From NCBI GenBank assembly GCA_964019425.1, contig OZ025819.1, positions 496,001-560,000 on the forward strand: a stretch of 64,000 bases of DNA, read 5' to 3'. Below are positions 54,843 to 64,000 of the stretch, one piece after another. Positions within the stretch are counted from its first letter, which is position 1, and every line of letters begins with the position of its first letter. The DNA is from Flectonema sp. DT1601. Taxonomy: Eukaryota; Euglenozoa; Diplonemea; Diplonemida; Diplonemidae. Below the pieces are notes generated by a model. The model was given only the letters and a program-made list of their open reading frames with translations, searched no databases and was not told the DNA's origin. The position numbers were made by a program, and so were the translations under genes.

Positions 54843-57800
54843 ATGGGTCGAAAAGTGCAACAGCAAAAGAAAAAGAAGCGGCATGAACTTTCTAATATTC
54901 TGCCAGATCCGTTGTTGAAAATATGCAACACGATTATAGAAATGAAAAGCGACGATCCAGCAGCAGAACAGATTGTAGCTGACCTTAAAAAGTTAATAAG
55001 CAGTAAGAAAGTTGAGGAACAGGTCAGAATAGTATCCAGTTGGGGAATATCCATATTCGGTAGATCAAATATTGTTGACCTTCACAGTGATGAAGGCACT
55101 CCTTGGCCAGCTGTGTTGCAACTGATGACCGAGATTTTGTTTTATTTCCAATCTGCTCACCTTCAAAAAGGTCTCGTTGGAGTTCTCGCGACACTACAAA
55201 ATGAATTATTATCATCCCACATGAAAAACTTATTTATAAAACATTGTTCTAAGTGGGCGGACTATCAGTGGACCCTCTATGAAAAAGCTAAACAACACAC
55301 AACGGAATCATCAAATGTAGACGCAAAAAGCCCCATCACATCTTGGGCTTTAAATATCGTTTGTAACGTTGACTGCATTTTAGATCATCCAAAACCGGTG
55401 TATGCTTCCGCTATTTCAGAATGTTTTCCAGAGCTGTTAAAGTTAATGTGTTGTGCATTAGAAGTGGCATTAAACCAGTCGGATGACACAACTGAAGATA
55501 ATGAAAATACGATCACGGGAGGTCACAGCGAAGATCTTAAATACTTTTCTCGAATAACACTTTATCTAATGCAGAAATATAAAGCTGCTGTTAAGATTGA
55601 AGTTGTGAAGGTACAGCAATCAATGGAATCACCAATTAGTAGTATTGCGTCATTGTGTGAGAGATTCTTATTAGGACAAGGAGGATATCAAAAAGAAACT
55701 CTTAGCGCTTCTGGATTGATGACCAGTCTTATGATTCAGGCTGGTTGTCCTGGAAGTGAATCGACAACCAAGGAAGTAACAAACTGGATGAGGGAATGTT
55801 TTTCTGAAACTACCGACAACTCTGTAGCTAGTGACTTCATAACAAGTTCCTTGGTATCAGGTAAGGCAATCCCGATGAGTTGCTTGTTTACAAAAATATG
55901 TCCTCTCAGCCGACTTGCCATCCTCCGTGGAATCATAAACGGCAGCACCGAAGCAATATACCTCCAGCAGAGTGACAGTTCGGAATGTTTGTTATTTGAT
56001 ACGATTATTCCTTTTGTAAAACCTCTTTGTACTTCTTCTGATGCCCCTCTTCGATTCTTAGCATTGCAAACAGTAGAACTATCAGTTAGAAAGATAAACG
56101 ACGCGATTCAGTTAAGTCGCAGTATCGTAACAGCATCGATTGAAAATGGAGAACCATTACCGAATGTTGATAGTGTGTTGGTTGTTTATAATTCAAAACT
56201 AAGTTCTGTGTTAGAGCAAACCTTAGACATTCTTTGGACCGTTTGGGATGAACCATCAGCTGCTATTGGTCACATCCTACGTGACATATTTGATTTAGTT
56301 CTCGCTATTCACAAAGAAGCTCAAGCATTAAACTCTGACTTACAGATACCAGCTGTTGAGTTTATCAGTTTGAATGATATTTGTAAAAGGTTGATTGATG
56401 CTCACTGGCTTCGTAGAGGAAAATACCCATCTCTGACAGTAATGCTTCCGGTTGTTGGTGTTAAAACAATGAGAGAAATGTATCCTCAATTGATATCAAA
56501 AATACTTCAAGTAATTCACATCAAGACGCTAGCACATGGTGCAGGTGCTCTCTTCTCAGCCTACACTCAAGCGATGATTCTAGAGATGACTGAAGAGATT
56601 GTCGACTCTGAAATATTTAAACCGATGGCGGAAGCTTTAGTATCTCCAGACGTTGACGAAACAACATCTTCCTTATTAAGACACGCTGTTGCTAATTATG
56701 CTTTGCTTCCGTTATTTAGTAGTGGTGGTAAGAATAGCCTTCAGAATAATAATATCCATGACTCACATTCAATTATTCATAGAGTACTCAAAGAACTCCA
56801 AACAGCTGCAGCAAACTGCTCTGGAGAGCAACGTATTATTGTTTCGAGAATGGTTTCAAGTCACGTTCATATCGTGAAATTGGCACAGGCTGATCCCAAC
56901 AATATTACGATTGTTTCAGCTCTCTCATCAGTCAGTACCGTAGTAAGAATCGCTGCTGTTCAAATGCTGTGCGTCGGTAAGAAGACTTCAGAACTGCTTA
57001 CAAATAGTGAGATTCGTATTGTTGAGAACTTTATTATTAGAAACTTTAAAACATCTGACACGGCATTCAAGTCTCAGCATTCTGAACTTCTTAGAAAATG
57101 GCTTCTAAGATGTAAAGAGTCAATTCACAGATACGGAAAAGACGAAACGGATCTTTTAAAAAGAAATCAAACACCAGACCAGTCATTGCAAGATAGAAGA
57201 CTTGCAACTGAAAACAACTTAATTTGGATAGTTGAGTTTCTAGTGGCGAGTAGTTATGCTAATTCACCATTAGAAAGAAGGTGCATGGCATTGGAATTGT
57301 TGCATTTCGTGATCGGACTGTTTTCATCTCCTGGAAGCTATTCTGCTTCAGCTGTCACAACATACAAACGAGTTGTGGCTGCTGCACTTCCAACAAACTT
57401 CGTTGCAGTTCTGATGGGATCTCTTAGTGAGAGTTGGGATAAGGTTAGAGTTGCTACTTGGAAACTTCTTGAATTGGTACCACTTCCACTACCTGGCTAC
57501 ACAACTGAAGAAGCAGTTTTAAAGCTTGCGAAACAAGCAGCGTTTGACATGAAAAGTTGTAAAATTAAAGATGCCGACTCTGGTTCACTCATATGGAGAC
57601 TTCTACACAGAAGGTATCACATAGAACTTCAATGGGACATCGATCTCACTCCAGAAGGTCATCCGATTGTTAAAATACCATCCGACAGTTGTAAACGAGA
57701 GTCTGCATGGCCACGACACCTGAGATCATTAACTCAATTATTAGAAAGACTTCACTTTCTAAAGAAAGAACGTACGAGAGGAGGATTCTTACCAACTCAC

Positions 57801-60800
57801 GGAGTACTCGCAGCTATCAGTAGTATTATTGGTGACGTTGATTTATCCTCAATGACTACTACTAATAAACAAACAGGAACTATTTCATTACAAGAGTGTG
57901 TAGTAGCAACTGATTGGAAGGAATACTTCTCTCAGTTAATAACAACTGTTAGTCAGATATGTAAAGACGCGATGCGTAATGTAGCTGGTAGTACTTCAGG
58001 TGATATTGATGAGCACAGTCCATCAGGTGTTGACTGTCGTGGTCATGCTTTCTTTGCTGATCGTAATGATAATGAAGGAGATCGTTTAGTTGTTGTAAAC
58101 TCATGGCTTGCAGTAAAAGAGAGTTGTCAACTTATTGCTCTTGTGATTGAGTCCGTGTCGTTATGTGAACCAAACTCACCGTGTGAATTACTTCCTGTCG
58201 ATGTTATTGCTGAAGCTGGTCATTTCTTAATGATAATGGGACTTCAATCAAAACACAATGGAGCAATCGCTAAGTCTTGTGAAGCACTACTATCTGTCTG
58301 TAGGAGAGTATCTCGTTGTCGACTTGGTCTTCTAAACTCTCTTCCATCAAAGTGGCTGAATGAACTACTAACTGATGGTGGTGTTCAGTCGAGTAACGCC
58401 AGTCGTATCTTACGAAGATCAGCAGGACTACCACACGTCTTGTTATCAATTCTTGACGCTGAAGATCACAGCACTGGGTGTCATAGTCTTGTAAACAAAA
58501 CTATCGAATTCCTACTCGACATCATCGAACAAGAAGAAAAAGAAATCAAACCTTCAAACGGAGAAGACACTTTACCAGCATACGCTCACAAGGTCAACGC
58601 ACTAAATGTTATGAAGTATATTGTTGAAGATACTTATTTAAGAGAAGCTGTAATTAGTTTTAGTGGAAGATGTTTAACCCTAACTGTTGAGGGATTTAGT
58701 CATGAGGTTTGGGCAGTTAGAAATAGCAGTTTGATATTATTCTCAGCTTTGATAAGGAGGGTTATTGGAGGGACTAGGTCAGGTGCTGGGAGTACGTCTT
58801 TTAGAGATTTCTTATTAAAATATGCCTCAGAACTACCGATGCTTTTGAAATACTTAACAAACGCTTCGAATGACTTCAACAGTAGAGAACTACACCCATG
58901 TTTGTATCCGTTGTTGTTGTTATTCTCAATGTTAAGTCCAAGTACTGATGTTCAGACTGTGTCATCACAAGTCCGATACTTTAAAACAGGAGAGTTAGAC
59001 GGCTCAGCTTCAATTAATATTCTCTCACTTGTTGATAAGTGTCATCATTTAAAGAATTGCATGGGACGGATGATGGCTTCACGTGCCTTGTCTCCACTAA
59101 TATCAACACCGTGTGTGGGTGAAGCTCTAGTCTTCATCAGCTCTGAAATAAGACGGGATACTCAAAACAATTCTCTTCATGGCAGATTGTTACAATTACA
59201 ACAACTATTATTAGCTAATGAGAACCTTGAAGATGAGGTTAAGATTAATAATAAAATATCGACGATTAATTCAATAAATAACAATTGGTTTGGATCAAAG
59301 GAAATCGATGAAGGTACAGTTTGCAGTGTGAATTGGGCACTCTTTTGGGAAATCTCAATTGCTATATTGCCGACAAGTAAAAACGCAATGGTGGAGATGC
59401 AACAAAACGATGCCGACTCACTGAACCAGTTTATAACATTTTGTAAAACGTCATCGCAAGAAGCATCACACAAACAGTCAACCAACGACATCGCTTCTCA
59501 AGAAAACACTTGGAGGTCAGCAACGGTATTCTTACGGTGTTGTTGCTTGAGTGATTCGTTAGAACAGGCTGCTAATTTCATTATAAAAATAGTTCTAAAT
59601 TCTGAGTCTAATCTTCTTGAAAAAACTCTACTCGATGGACTCAACAATTACGAAGAATTAATAAACAGAAGTGACGTTGCCACTGCGCTGTTTTCAAGTT
59701 TAAAGAATCTAGTTGATGTAGTACTGTCTGACAACACGGTCGCGAATGATATTCAGTTCATTGATAACTTAGCAGCTGTATTAGAGTCTGTTAGTATCGC
59801 TTCAAGGTGTTCTGAAGAAAAGATTCTTCAGAAGGTTGATGCGAAGCTAATTGGTGATCTTTGGAAGGTTCGTCGCAGTGTTCAAAATCAGGCTGTTGCA
59901 GCTCCGATATTCAAAGTCCAAGCGGGATTTACATCTTTTGAATTAAAACAAAACACAACTAACATGAGTGATGATTTAATAAACCAATTGACTGAAGAAT
60001 TGTATTCATCATCACATTGGGATCAACCTGTTGATGTTAGACTTGGATGTGTTCAGGCAATTAAAGAACTTGATTTGAAAATGGTTCACAATGCAAGTCA
60101 ACAAAATGAAAGAATACTTCATCCATTCACAATTAGTTTGTATCGCGTTAGTTGTATTCTTTTAAACGATGAGAGTGAAGATGTCAGAGACAGCATGGCT
60201 GAACTAATCTATCCATGTCCTACAACAGATGATATCTGGAAAGACGTTCCTGGGCTTCACTGTCCTGAAAAGGCAATCGAGCATTGTTTTCATTGGATTA
60301 CTCACATCGGTGGTTTATCAACAAGTGGATTAGATTCTTCATTAAATCATTTGGGTGGAATATTAATTCATCCAGAGACTGCTGGTCACAGTTCGATTTT
60401 CTATTCTGACAGTTTGTCATCAGAAACTCCTCCGCAGCTTCCGTTCGCATCTGAAGTTGTCGCTGGACAGTCGAATGTAATCTTTGAACTGGAAGATCAC
60501 AATCACCACTCAGAAGATCTCCTAACAATGCAACTCGCAGTCAAACAACTTCTGTTCCTTTCATCGAAGGAAGGGATCGTTAACAGCGACACGTTTAATA
60601 ATTTCATATCAAAACTCGCTCATCGTCTCGTTATTGAAGCTGCAGCAGTTGTTGCTGCTCTCGGATCCCCAATTTCTTCAGAAGGTAGAATTCTTGCCTT
60701 CACAAGCATTTACAGACTTCGTGTAGCAGCACTTCTTTGTTTTAAGTTCGATTCAAAAACATCGGCCTTAAAAGTATTTTCAGAACTGCCTTCTGATTCT

Positions 60801-60893
60801 TGTGATGATTTGTGGCTTTCAGTAGCAAATCCAAATATATCTGTGAATGAGGATGTGTGGAAGAAATTACTTTTCTTAATCCCTCGTAATTAA
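54843..60893 (+). CDS. THADA: THADA/Trm732 homologue, HEAT-repeat tRNA methylation cofactor
   Basis: 2016 residues in one uninterrupted exon, close to human THADA (~1950). It is helical throughout (HEAT/ARM-like). The conserved DUF2428 core shows LRRSAGLPHVLLSIL (~residue 1190) and EVWAVRNSSLILFSALIRRV (~1287), matching THADA and yeast Trm732. Trm732 works with Trm7 (FTSJ1 in man) to 2'-O-methylate position 32 of the tRNA anticodon loop. The N-terminus is Lys-rich (KVQQQKKKKRHE), perhaps a nuclear or tRNA-contact segment. The DTW-domain gene near the left end is a second tRNA-modification gene in the window, but the two are 50 kb apart. Confidence 0.92.
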   Translation: MGRKVQQQKKKKRHELSNILPDPLLKICNTIIEMKSDDPAAEQIVADLKKLISSKKVEEQVRIVSSWGISIFGRSNIVDLHSDEGTPWPAVLQLMTEILFYFQSAHLQKGLVGVLATLQNELLSSHMKNLFIKHCSKWADYQWTLYEKAKQHTTESSNVDAKSPITSWALNIVCNVDCILDHPKPVYASAISECFPELLKLMCCALEVALNQSDDTTEDNENTITGGHSEDLKYFSRITLYLMQKYKAAVKIEVVKVQQSMESPISSIASLCERFLLGQGGYQKETLSASGLMTSLMIQAGCPGSESTTKEVTNWMRECFSETTDNSVASDFITSSLVSGKAIPMSCLFTKICPLSRLAILRGIINGSTEAIYLQQSDSSECLLFDTIIPFVKPLCTSSDAPLRFLALQTVELSVRKINDAIQLSRSIVTASIENGEPLPNVDSVLVVYNSKLSSVLEQTLDILWTVWDEPSAAIGHILRDIFDLVLAIHKEAQALNSDLQIPAVEFISLNDICKRLIDAHWLRRGKYPSLTVMLPVVGVKTMREMYPQLISKILQVIHIKTLAHGAGALFSAYTQAMILEMTEEIVDSEIFKPMAEALVSPDVDETTSSLLRHAVANYALLPLFSSGGKNSLQNNNIHDSHSIIHRVLKELQTAAANCSGEQRIIVSRMVSSHVHIVKLAQADPNNITIVSALSSVSTVVRIAAVQMLCVGKKTSELLTNSEIRIVENFIIRNFKTSDTAFKSQHSELLRKWLLRCKESIHRYGKDETDLLKRNQTPDQSLQDRRLATENNLIWIVEFLVASSYANSPLERRCMALELLHFVIGLFSSPGSYSASAVTTYKRVVAAALPTNFVAVLMGSLSESWDKVRVATWKLLELVPLPLPGYTTEEAVLKLAKQAAFDMKSCKIKDADSGSLIWRLLHRRYHIELQWDIDLTPEGHPIVKIPSDSCKRESAWPRHLRSLTQLLERLHFLKKERTRGGFLPTHGVLAAISSIIGDVDLSSMTTTNKQTGTISLQECVVATDWKEYFSQLITTVSQICKDAMRNVAGSTSGDIDEHSPSGVDCRGHAFFADRNDNEGDRLVVVNSWLAVKESCQLIALVIESVSLCEPNSPCELLPVDVIAEAGHFLMIMGLQSKHNGAIAKSCEALLSVCRRVSRCRLGLLNSLPSKWLNELLTDGGVQSSNASRILRRSAGLPHVLLSILDAEDHSTGCHSLVNKTIEFLLDIIEQEEKEIKPSNGEDTLPAYAHKVNALNVMKYIVEDTYLREAVISFSGRCLTLTVEGFSHEVWAVRNSSLILFSALIRRVIGGTRSGAGSTSFRDFLLKYASELPMLLKYLTNASNDFNSRELHPCLYPLLLLFSMLSPSTDVQTVSSQVRYFKTGELDGSASINILSLVDKCHHLKNCMGRMMASRALSPLISTPCVGEALVFISSEIRRDTQNNSLHGRLLQLQQLLLANENLEDEVKINNKISTINSINNNWFGSKEIDEGTVCSVNWALFWEISIAILPTSKNAMVEMQQNDADSLNQFITFCKTSSQEASHKQSTNDIASQENTWRSATVFLRCCCLSDSLEQAANFIIKIVLNSESNLLEKTLLDGLNNYEELINRSDVATALFSSLKNLVDVVLSDNTVANDIQFIDNLAAVLESVSIASRCSEEKILQKVDAKLIGDLWKVRRSVQNQAVAAPIFKVQAGFTSFELKQNTTNMSDDLINQLTEELYSSSHWDQPVDVRLGCVQAIKELDLKMVHNASQQNERILHPFTISLYRVSCILLNDESEDVRDSMAELIYPCPTTDDIWKDVPGLHCPEKAIEHCFHWITHIGGLSTSGLDSSLNHLGGILIHPETAGHSSIFYSDSLSSETPPQLPFASEVVAGQSNVIFELEDHNHHSEDLLTMQLAVKQLLFLSSKEGIVNSDTFNNFISKLAHRLVIEAAAVVAALGSPISSEGRILAFTSIYRLRVAALLCFKFDSKTSALKVFSELPSDSCDDLWLSVANPNISVNEDVWKKLLFLIPRN

Positions 60894-61227
60894 AAGAAAG
60901 AGAGGGGAAGGGAAGGGAAAATGAAACGTGTAACTTCTTTCGTGGTGAATTCTTTAGTAAACCAAATATAACATCATTATCAGCTAGTATTTCACTTTAA
61001 GTGTATCGGTTCGCACTATTATTATGTTTTTGGATTACATTTTGTTATTAATTTCTATTTTTAATTTTATTTTTTATGATTATTTGTTACCGTTGTAGGA
61101 TTCACAAAAAAGTATTTGGAGAGAAGGGGGAAAACCCGCAAACTAGTTAGTGAAAAAAAAAAAAAAAAAAAATTTTCCTTCATCAGGGGGAAATCAGTCA
61201 CAAAAAAAAAAAAAAAAAAAAAAAAAC

Positions 61228-62607
61228 ATGGCTTCGATACCGAGCCGAAAGCATTTTAGCGATGTGAATCAACTCGGTAGCTACAACAGTCGCCTTCCAG
61301 TACTGGCAGAGCTACTAACGAATGTTTGCTTGAAGAATGATAAACTTCAGGTTAAATCAAGAAGTATTTTTGACGGACCTAAACTAGCTCAAGTCAGCAT
61401 CAAGGATTATTTAATAAGAATGTGCAAATATGGACACTGCAGTCCTCCTGTATTCATGTGCATGGCAATATATATCGACAGATTCTGTGAACGGACAGGA
61501 GTCCAACTTAACAGCAGTAACATTCATCGGATACTACTGGCAGCGTTCTTAATTGCAGCAAAACTAAATGATGATGTGTACTACAGCAATAAATACTACG
61601 CCTCAATTGGTGGTCTCGCTCTACGCGAAACAAACGAACTTGAAGCGATCTTCTTGGAGCAAACTGACTGGGATATGTACGTCAATGATAGTGAATATCA
61701 AGCTTACATGAGTGACTTACGTGAAACTAGTTCTAACCATGCTGCTGGAACACCTGTCTATGCTCTCAGGAGGGTTTCAAAGAGGGAAGGAACTCCATCT
61801 TCTCAAACAAAAAAACCGTTTTCAGTACTCTCTTCTCGTTCTAAAACTTCGCTTACTGAAGGAGGAACTGATGAATCCTTACCAAGAACACACAGTTCTG
61901 CATCTGATATGAGTCAATTCATAAGTCGAGCGAACTCTGAAGGAATCAGTACAGGAAGACGTTCTTCTCTAAACTTAACGGACGGTTCGATATCAAGAAA
62001 TGCGTCAGCAAACCAACTGAAAGATTCAAAGAAGCCATCGATGGGTAGACTACTTCCGATGTCAAAGTCATGCTCACAGCAACAGCCAGCTCCCCAACAG
62101 CGAAGTGGGGGTTTTGCTCAAAAACTAATTGTTCAAACCAGCAATCAAGATTCTCCACGTGGTGTGAAGAAGTCTGAAGACGCTAAACCAGTGTTGCCAA
62201 CCCCCGCAGCTAGCACGACGGACGGTCCAAGCGAGGCTGTAAAACCAGCTGAACAGAGTGAGGCGCAGGTCGCTGCACCAGTAGTATTAGACAACGTGGC
62301 TGTCGGAAGTCCAAAGAATGCAGCAGACATAAAGAATGCTTCCCAGGCGGCTAACAATAATAACAACTCAAGTACTAATCAAAGTAACCCTTCAGCAGAT
62401 GTTGCGGCAAGTGATGCGAAGCCTTCAGCAGAACCTCAACAGACAGTTCAGATTACTGCGACGCCTACAAAGGAATCAGTTCAGCCAAAAACTGCTTCAG
62501 GGGAATCACAATCTCGCGAGACTGCGGCAAAGCACGTCCCGACTTTCTCACAACCAGCTGGTGCTATTCACCCGAATACGGATGATCTTCAGAAGGCTGC
62601 AGCGTGA
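61228..62607 (+). CDS. PHO80-type (P/U) cyclin with long disordered tail
   Basis: 459 residues from the ATG at 61228, which follows an A26-C leader; the longer frame upstream is poly-Lys. Residues ~20-155 match the PHO80-like cyclin box: IKDYLIRMCKYGHCSPPVF, MAIYIDRFCERTG, NIHRILLAAFLIAAKLNDD and YYASIGGLALRETNELE. Such cyclins partner Pho85/CDK5-like kinases; kinetoplastid G1 cyclins (CYC2 type) belong here. The C-terminal ~290 residues are Ser/Ala/Gln-rich and disordered. No KEN or clear destruction box noted. Confidence 0.9.
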   Translation: MASIPSRKHFSDVNQLGSYNSRLPVLAELLTNVCLKNDKLQVKSRSIFDGPKLAQVSIKDYLIRMCKYGHCSPPVFMCMAIYIDRFCERTGVQLNSSNIHRILLAAFLIAAKLNDDVYYSNKYYASIGGLALRETNELEAIFLEQTDWDMYVNDSEYQAYMSDLRETSSNHAAGTPVYALRRVSKREGTPSSQTKKPFSVLSSRSKTSLTEGGTDESLPRTHSSASDMSQFISRANSEGISTGRRSSLNLTDGSISRNASANQLKDSKKPSMGRLLPMSKSCSQQQPAPQQRSGGFAQKLIVQTSNQDSPRGVKKSEDAKPVLPTPAASTTDGPSEAVKPAEQSEAQVAAPVVLDNVAVGSPKNAADIKNASQAANNNNNSSTNQSNPSADVAASDAKPSAEPQQTVQITATPTKESVQPKTASGESQSRETAAKHVPTFSQPAGAIHPNTDDLQKAAA

Positions 62608-63591
62608 TGTAAAGCTTAATGTTTTACGTTTAATTTATTCCACGCCTGACTGTAAGATTAATGCAACACAGACCCTGACTTGTCTGCTGTCGGATCCAGA
62701 TCCAGCATTTCGTATTCGGCTATTTTTTTATACCCTTTATATTTAAACTATTGCCTGAACTGACCTTCTTATTAGACAGGGACGAAAGGAACGGTCCTAA
62801 GCAGCCGTAATTTGCTAGATTCACAGCTGTAAAAGCTGCCTTCTTACGATGTTTAAAAAAAAAATGAAACTCACAATTGGTACTTTGCGGTGATAAGAAT
62901 CACATAAGTAATTTCCAATAATTAAAAGAATCTGTTTTCCTTAAAATAACTTTAAAAAAAAGAATCCCCAACCACCCTGTGAAGAAAATAAGAATTCGGA
63001 ATACAACAGGATAGGAATTTCTCTTTTTTTTTCTTTTTTTCTCAGTTTTGTTTAGTTTCTATATCTTTTTTTTCCACCCCTTTTTTTTTTTTTTTAAAAT
63101 CCTGAGATGGTCCCTTCTACATATTTTAATAAAAAAAAGACAACACAATTAGAAAAAAAAGCGATCCCTATTTCATAAAGGATAAAATTGAGCATTTGGA
63201 AGTACCCAAATGATAGTGTTATTTTTGATAAAAAAAACTCGTACGATGCCTCCCAAGCAACCTTTTAACAGGACAACGCAACCTTATTTTATGTAAGGTG
63301 AATAGTGGTGTGCTTGGATGTCTTTTTTTATAATAAATAATAATTTATCGGAGAGGGTGTTAGAGGGTGAAAACCTACACTCTGAATTGCATTAGGTCTC
63401 AACATGATTATCGCACCGAATTTATAAATAAAATAATTACCATGTAGAAACACTTGTTGAATATAATAAGTTTGTTAACCAGAATTATTCTGTTTTTTTT
63501 TTTTTTTTTTTTTTGTTTCGGATTGTGCACAAAACAAAAGTGCCGATTCTTTTTTTTCCCCCACAACTAAAGTATACTCAAGTCATTTCTC

Positions 63592-63690
63592 TTTAGTTTT
63601 CAACCTGTTAGCCTCTGGGCAAGGTGGGAGTTGGGACTGATGCGGGCTACCCTCGTAGTCATCAGATCTGTATTTTGCTAACTAAAGTGT
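63592..63690 (+). repeat. Dispersed repeat, copy 2 (internally deleted)
   Basis: Starts with TTTAGTTTTCAACCTGTTAG and keeps CTCTGGGCAAGGTGG, then jumps to CTGATGCGGGCTACC and CTCGTAGTCATCAG. The central CAATC hairpin block is missing relative to the copy at 7693. Confidence 0.6.
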
Positions 63691-63725
63691 ACTCGAACGA
63701 TGAATTTCACAAATGAACTAAAAAG

Positions 63726-63870
63726 ATTCTAATCTGCTAGTCTCTGGGCAAGGTGGACACGCAGGGAATTAATGTTTCCAGCCGAAGCTGTAAAAACACA
63801 ATCTCTTATGATTGGAGTCCTCTACTGGCGCGGGTTACCCAGACCCATACTGGACTTGCTAACCAACTAA
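63726..63870 (+). repeat. Dispersed repeat, copy 3
   Basis: Blocks CTCTGGGCAAGGTGG, CCAGCCGAAGCTGTAA, the hairpin CAATC/GATTG and GCGGGTTACCCAGACCC are in the same order as at 7693. More diverged than copy 1 in between. Confidence 0.6.
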
Positions 63871-64000
63871 GAAGCTGAAGAACACTAACCCAAATAAATC
63901 AACTGGAGATTTGATTATTTTATTTTATTTGTGAATACTAACTTAAGTACACTCAGTATGATTGGTTCATTATTGAATAGGAATTTGGAAAACCAGAGTT

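Larger units (their letters stand above)
62608..64000. other. Right-end gene-free interval with repeats
   Basis: No exon recognised. Contains the two dispersed repeat copies listed below, T/A runs (about 63079-63095 and 63491-63514), and a short AACTAAAGTRTACTC motif near 63565, 63679 and (as AACTTAAGTACACTC) 63940. Confidence 0.6.

Noticed and set aside
62770-62830. Possible rRNA match (GAACGGTCCTAAG)
   Set aside because: Only 13 bases agree, and with the bacterial rather than eukaryotic LSU sequence; likely chance.
63350-63382. Possible LSU match (TTAGAGGGTGAAAACC)
   Set aside because: Too short and gapped compared with the clear match at 9771.
1-64000. Minus-strand open frames (60-170 codons) throughout
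   Set aside because: They lie opposite real exons or consist of homopolymer-coded Phe/Lys runs; none shows a family motif.
1-64000. Retroviral, LTR or Polinton fossils, CRISPR arrays
   Set aside because: No terminal long repeats with gag/pol-like frames, no capsid or integrase motifs, and no regularly spaced repeats with unique spacers.

Overview
The window is nuclear DNA of a unicellular, probably flagellate, eukaryote. It is AT-rich and crowded with T and A homopolymer runs of up to about 35 bases. I support 28 protein genes plus two very weak small ORFs. All 28 genes lie on the + strand and use the standard code. Half or more are intronless. The rest carry short introns (mostly 50-110 nt), of which I placed 28, typically GTATG...ACAG. 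The 28-gene run on one strand, with T-runs and AG ahead of many start codons, recalls the directional gene clusters and spliced-leader processing of Euglenozoa (dinoflagellates and perkinsids also use a spliced leader). I found no spliced-leader gene here, so the lineage is inference.

Layout. 0-4.6 kb: LRR/coiled-coil protein (5' truncated), DTW-domain tRNA-modification enzyme, RING-CH membrane E3. 4.6-7.9 kb: gene-free, with a 138-bp tandem array, two copies of a small structured element and one copy of a dispersed repeat. 7.9-16.1 kb: membrane-anchored SH3-like protein, an LSU rRNA fragment, the splicing factor SF3B5, a sorting nexin with FYVE inside PX, and a Ras-like GTPase with a long tail. 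17.4-25.9 kb: two large proteins of unknown function, a PLOD-like glycosyltransferase with an oversized intron, and ceramide synthase. 27-32.4 kb: EIF1AD, a small membrane protein, an FG-repeat/uracil-DNA-glycosylase fusion, proteasome beta-2. 33-43.3 kb: tandem S28 serine peptidases, a TFxP-motif protein, and three SPFH/band-7 genes in tandem. 43.8-62.6 kb: four-TM protein, WD40 plus 36-residue-repeat protein, a small cysteine-rich protein, PDZ-SHOCT-EF-hand protein, type I membrane protein, the 2016-residue THADA/Trm732 homologue, and a PHO80-type cyclin. The right end is gene-free and carries two more dispersed repeat copies.

The genes do not form one pathway. They mix housekeeping (proteasome, splicing, tRNA modification, DNA repair, sphingolipid synthesis), membrane traffic and probable cytoskeletal or flagellar proteins, as expected where transcription units are not functional operons.

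The most interesting signals are: introns with an A-rich rather than pyrimidine-rich 3' end; the FYVE-in-PX arrangement; the FG-UNG fusion; the seven in-register 36-residue repeats; the LSU rRNA fragment; a short element with a compensatory base-pair change between copies; a 293-bp RNA-gene-like insertion in one SPFH duplicate; and a sharp gene-conversion boundary in the S28 pair.
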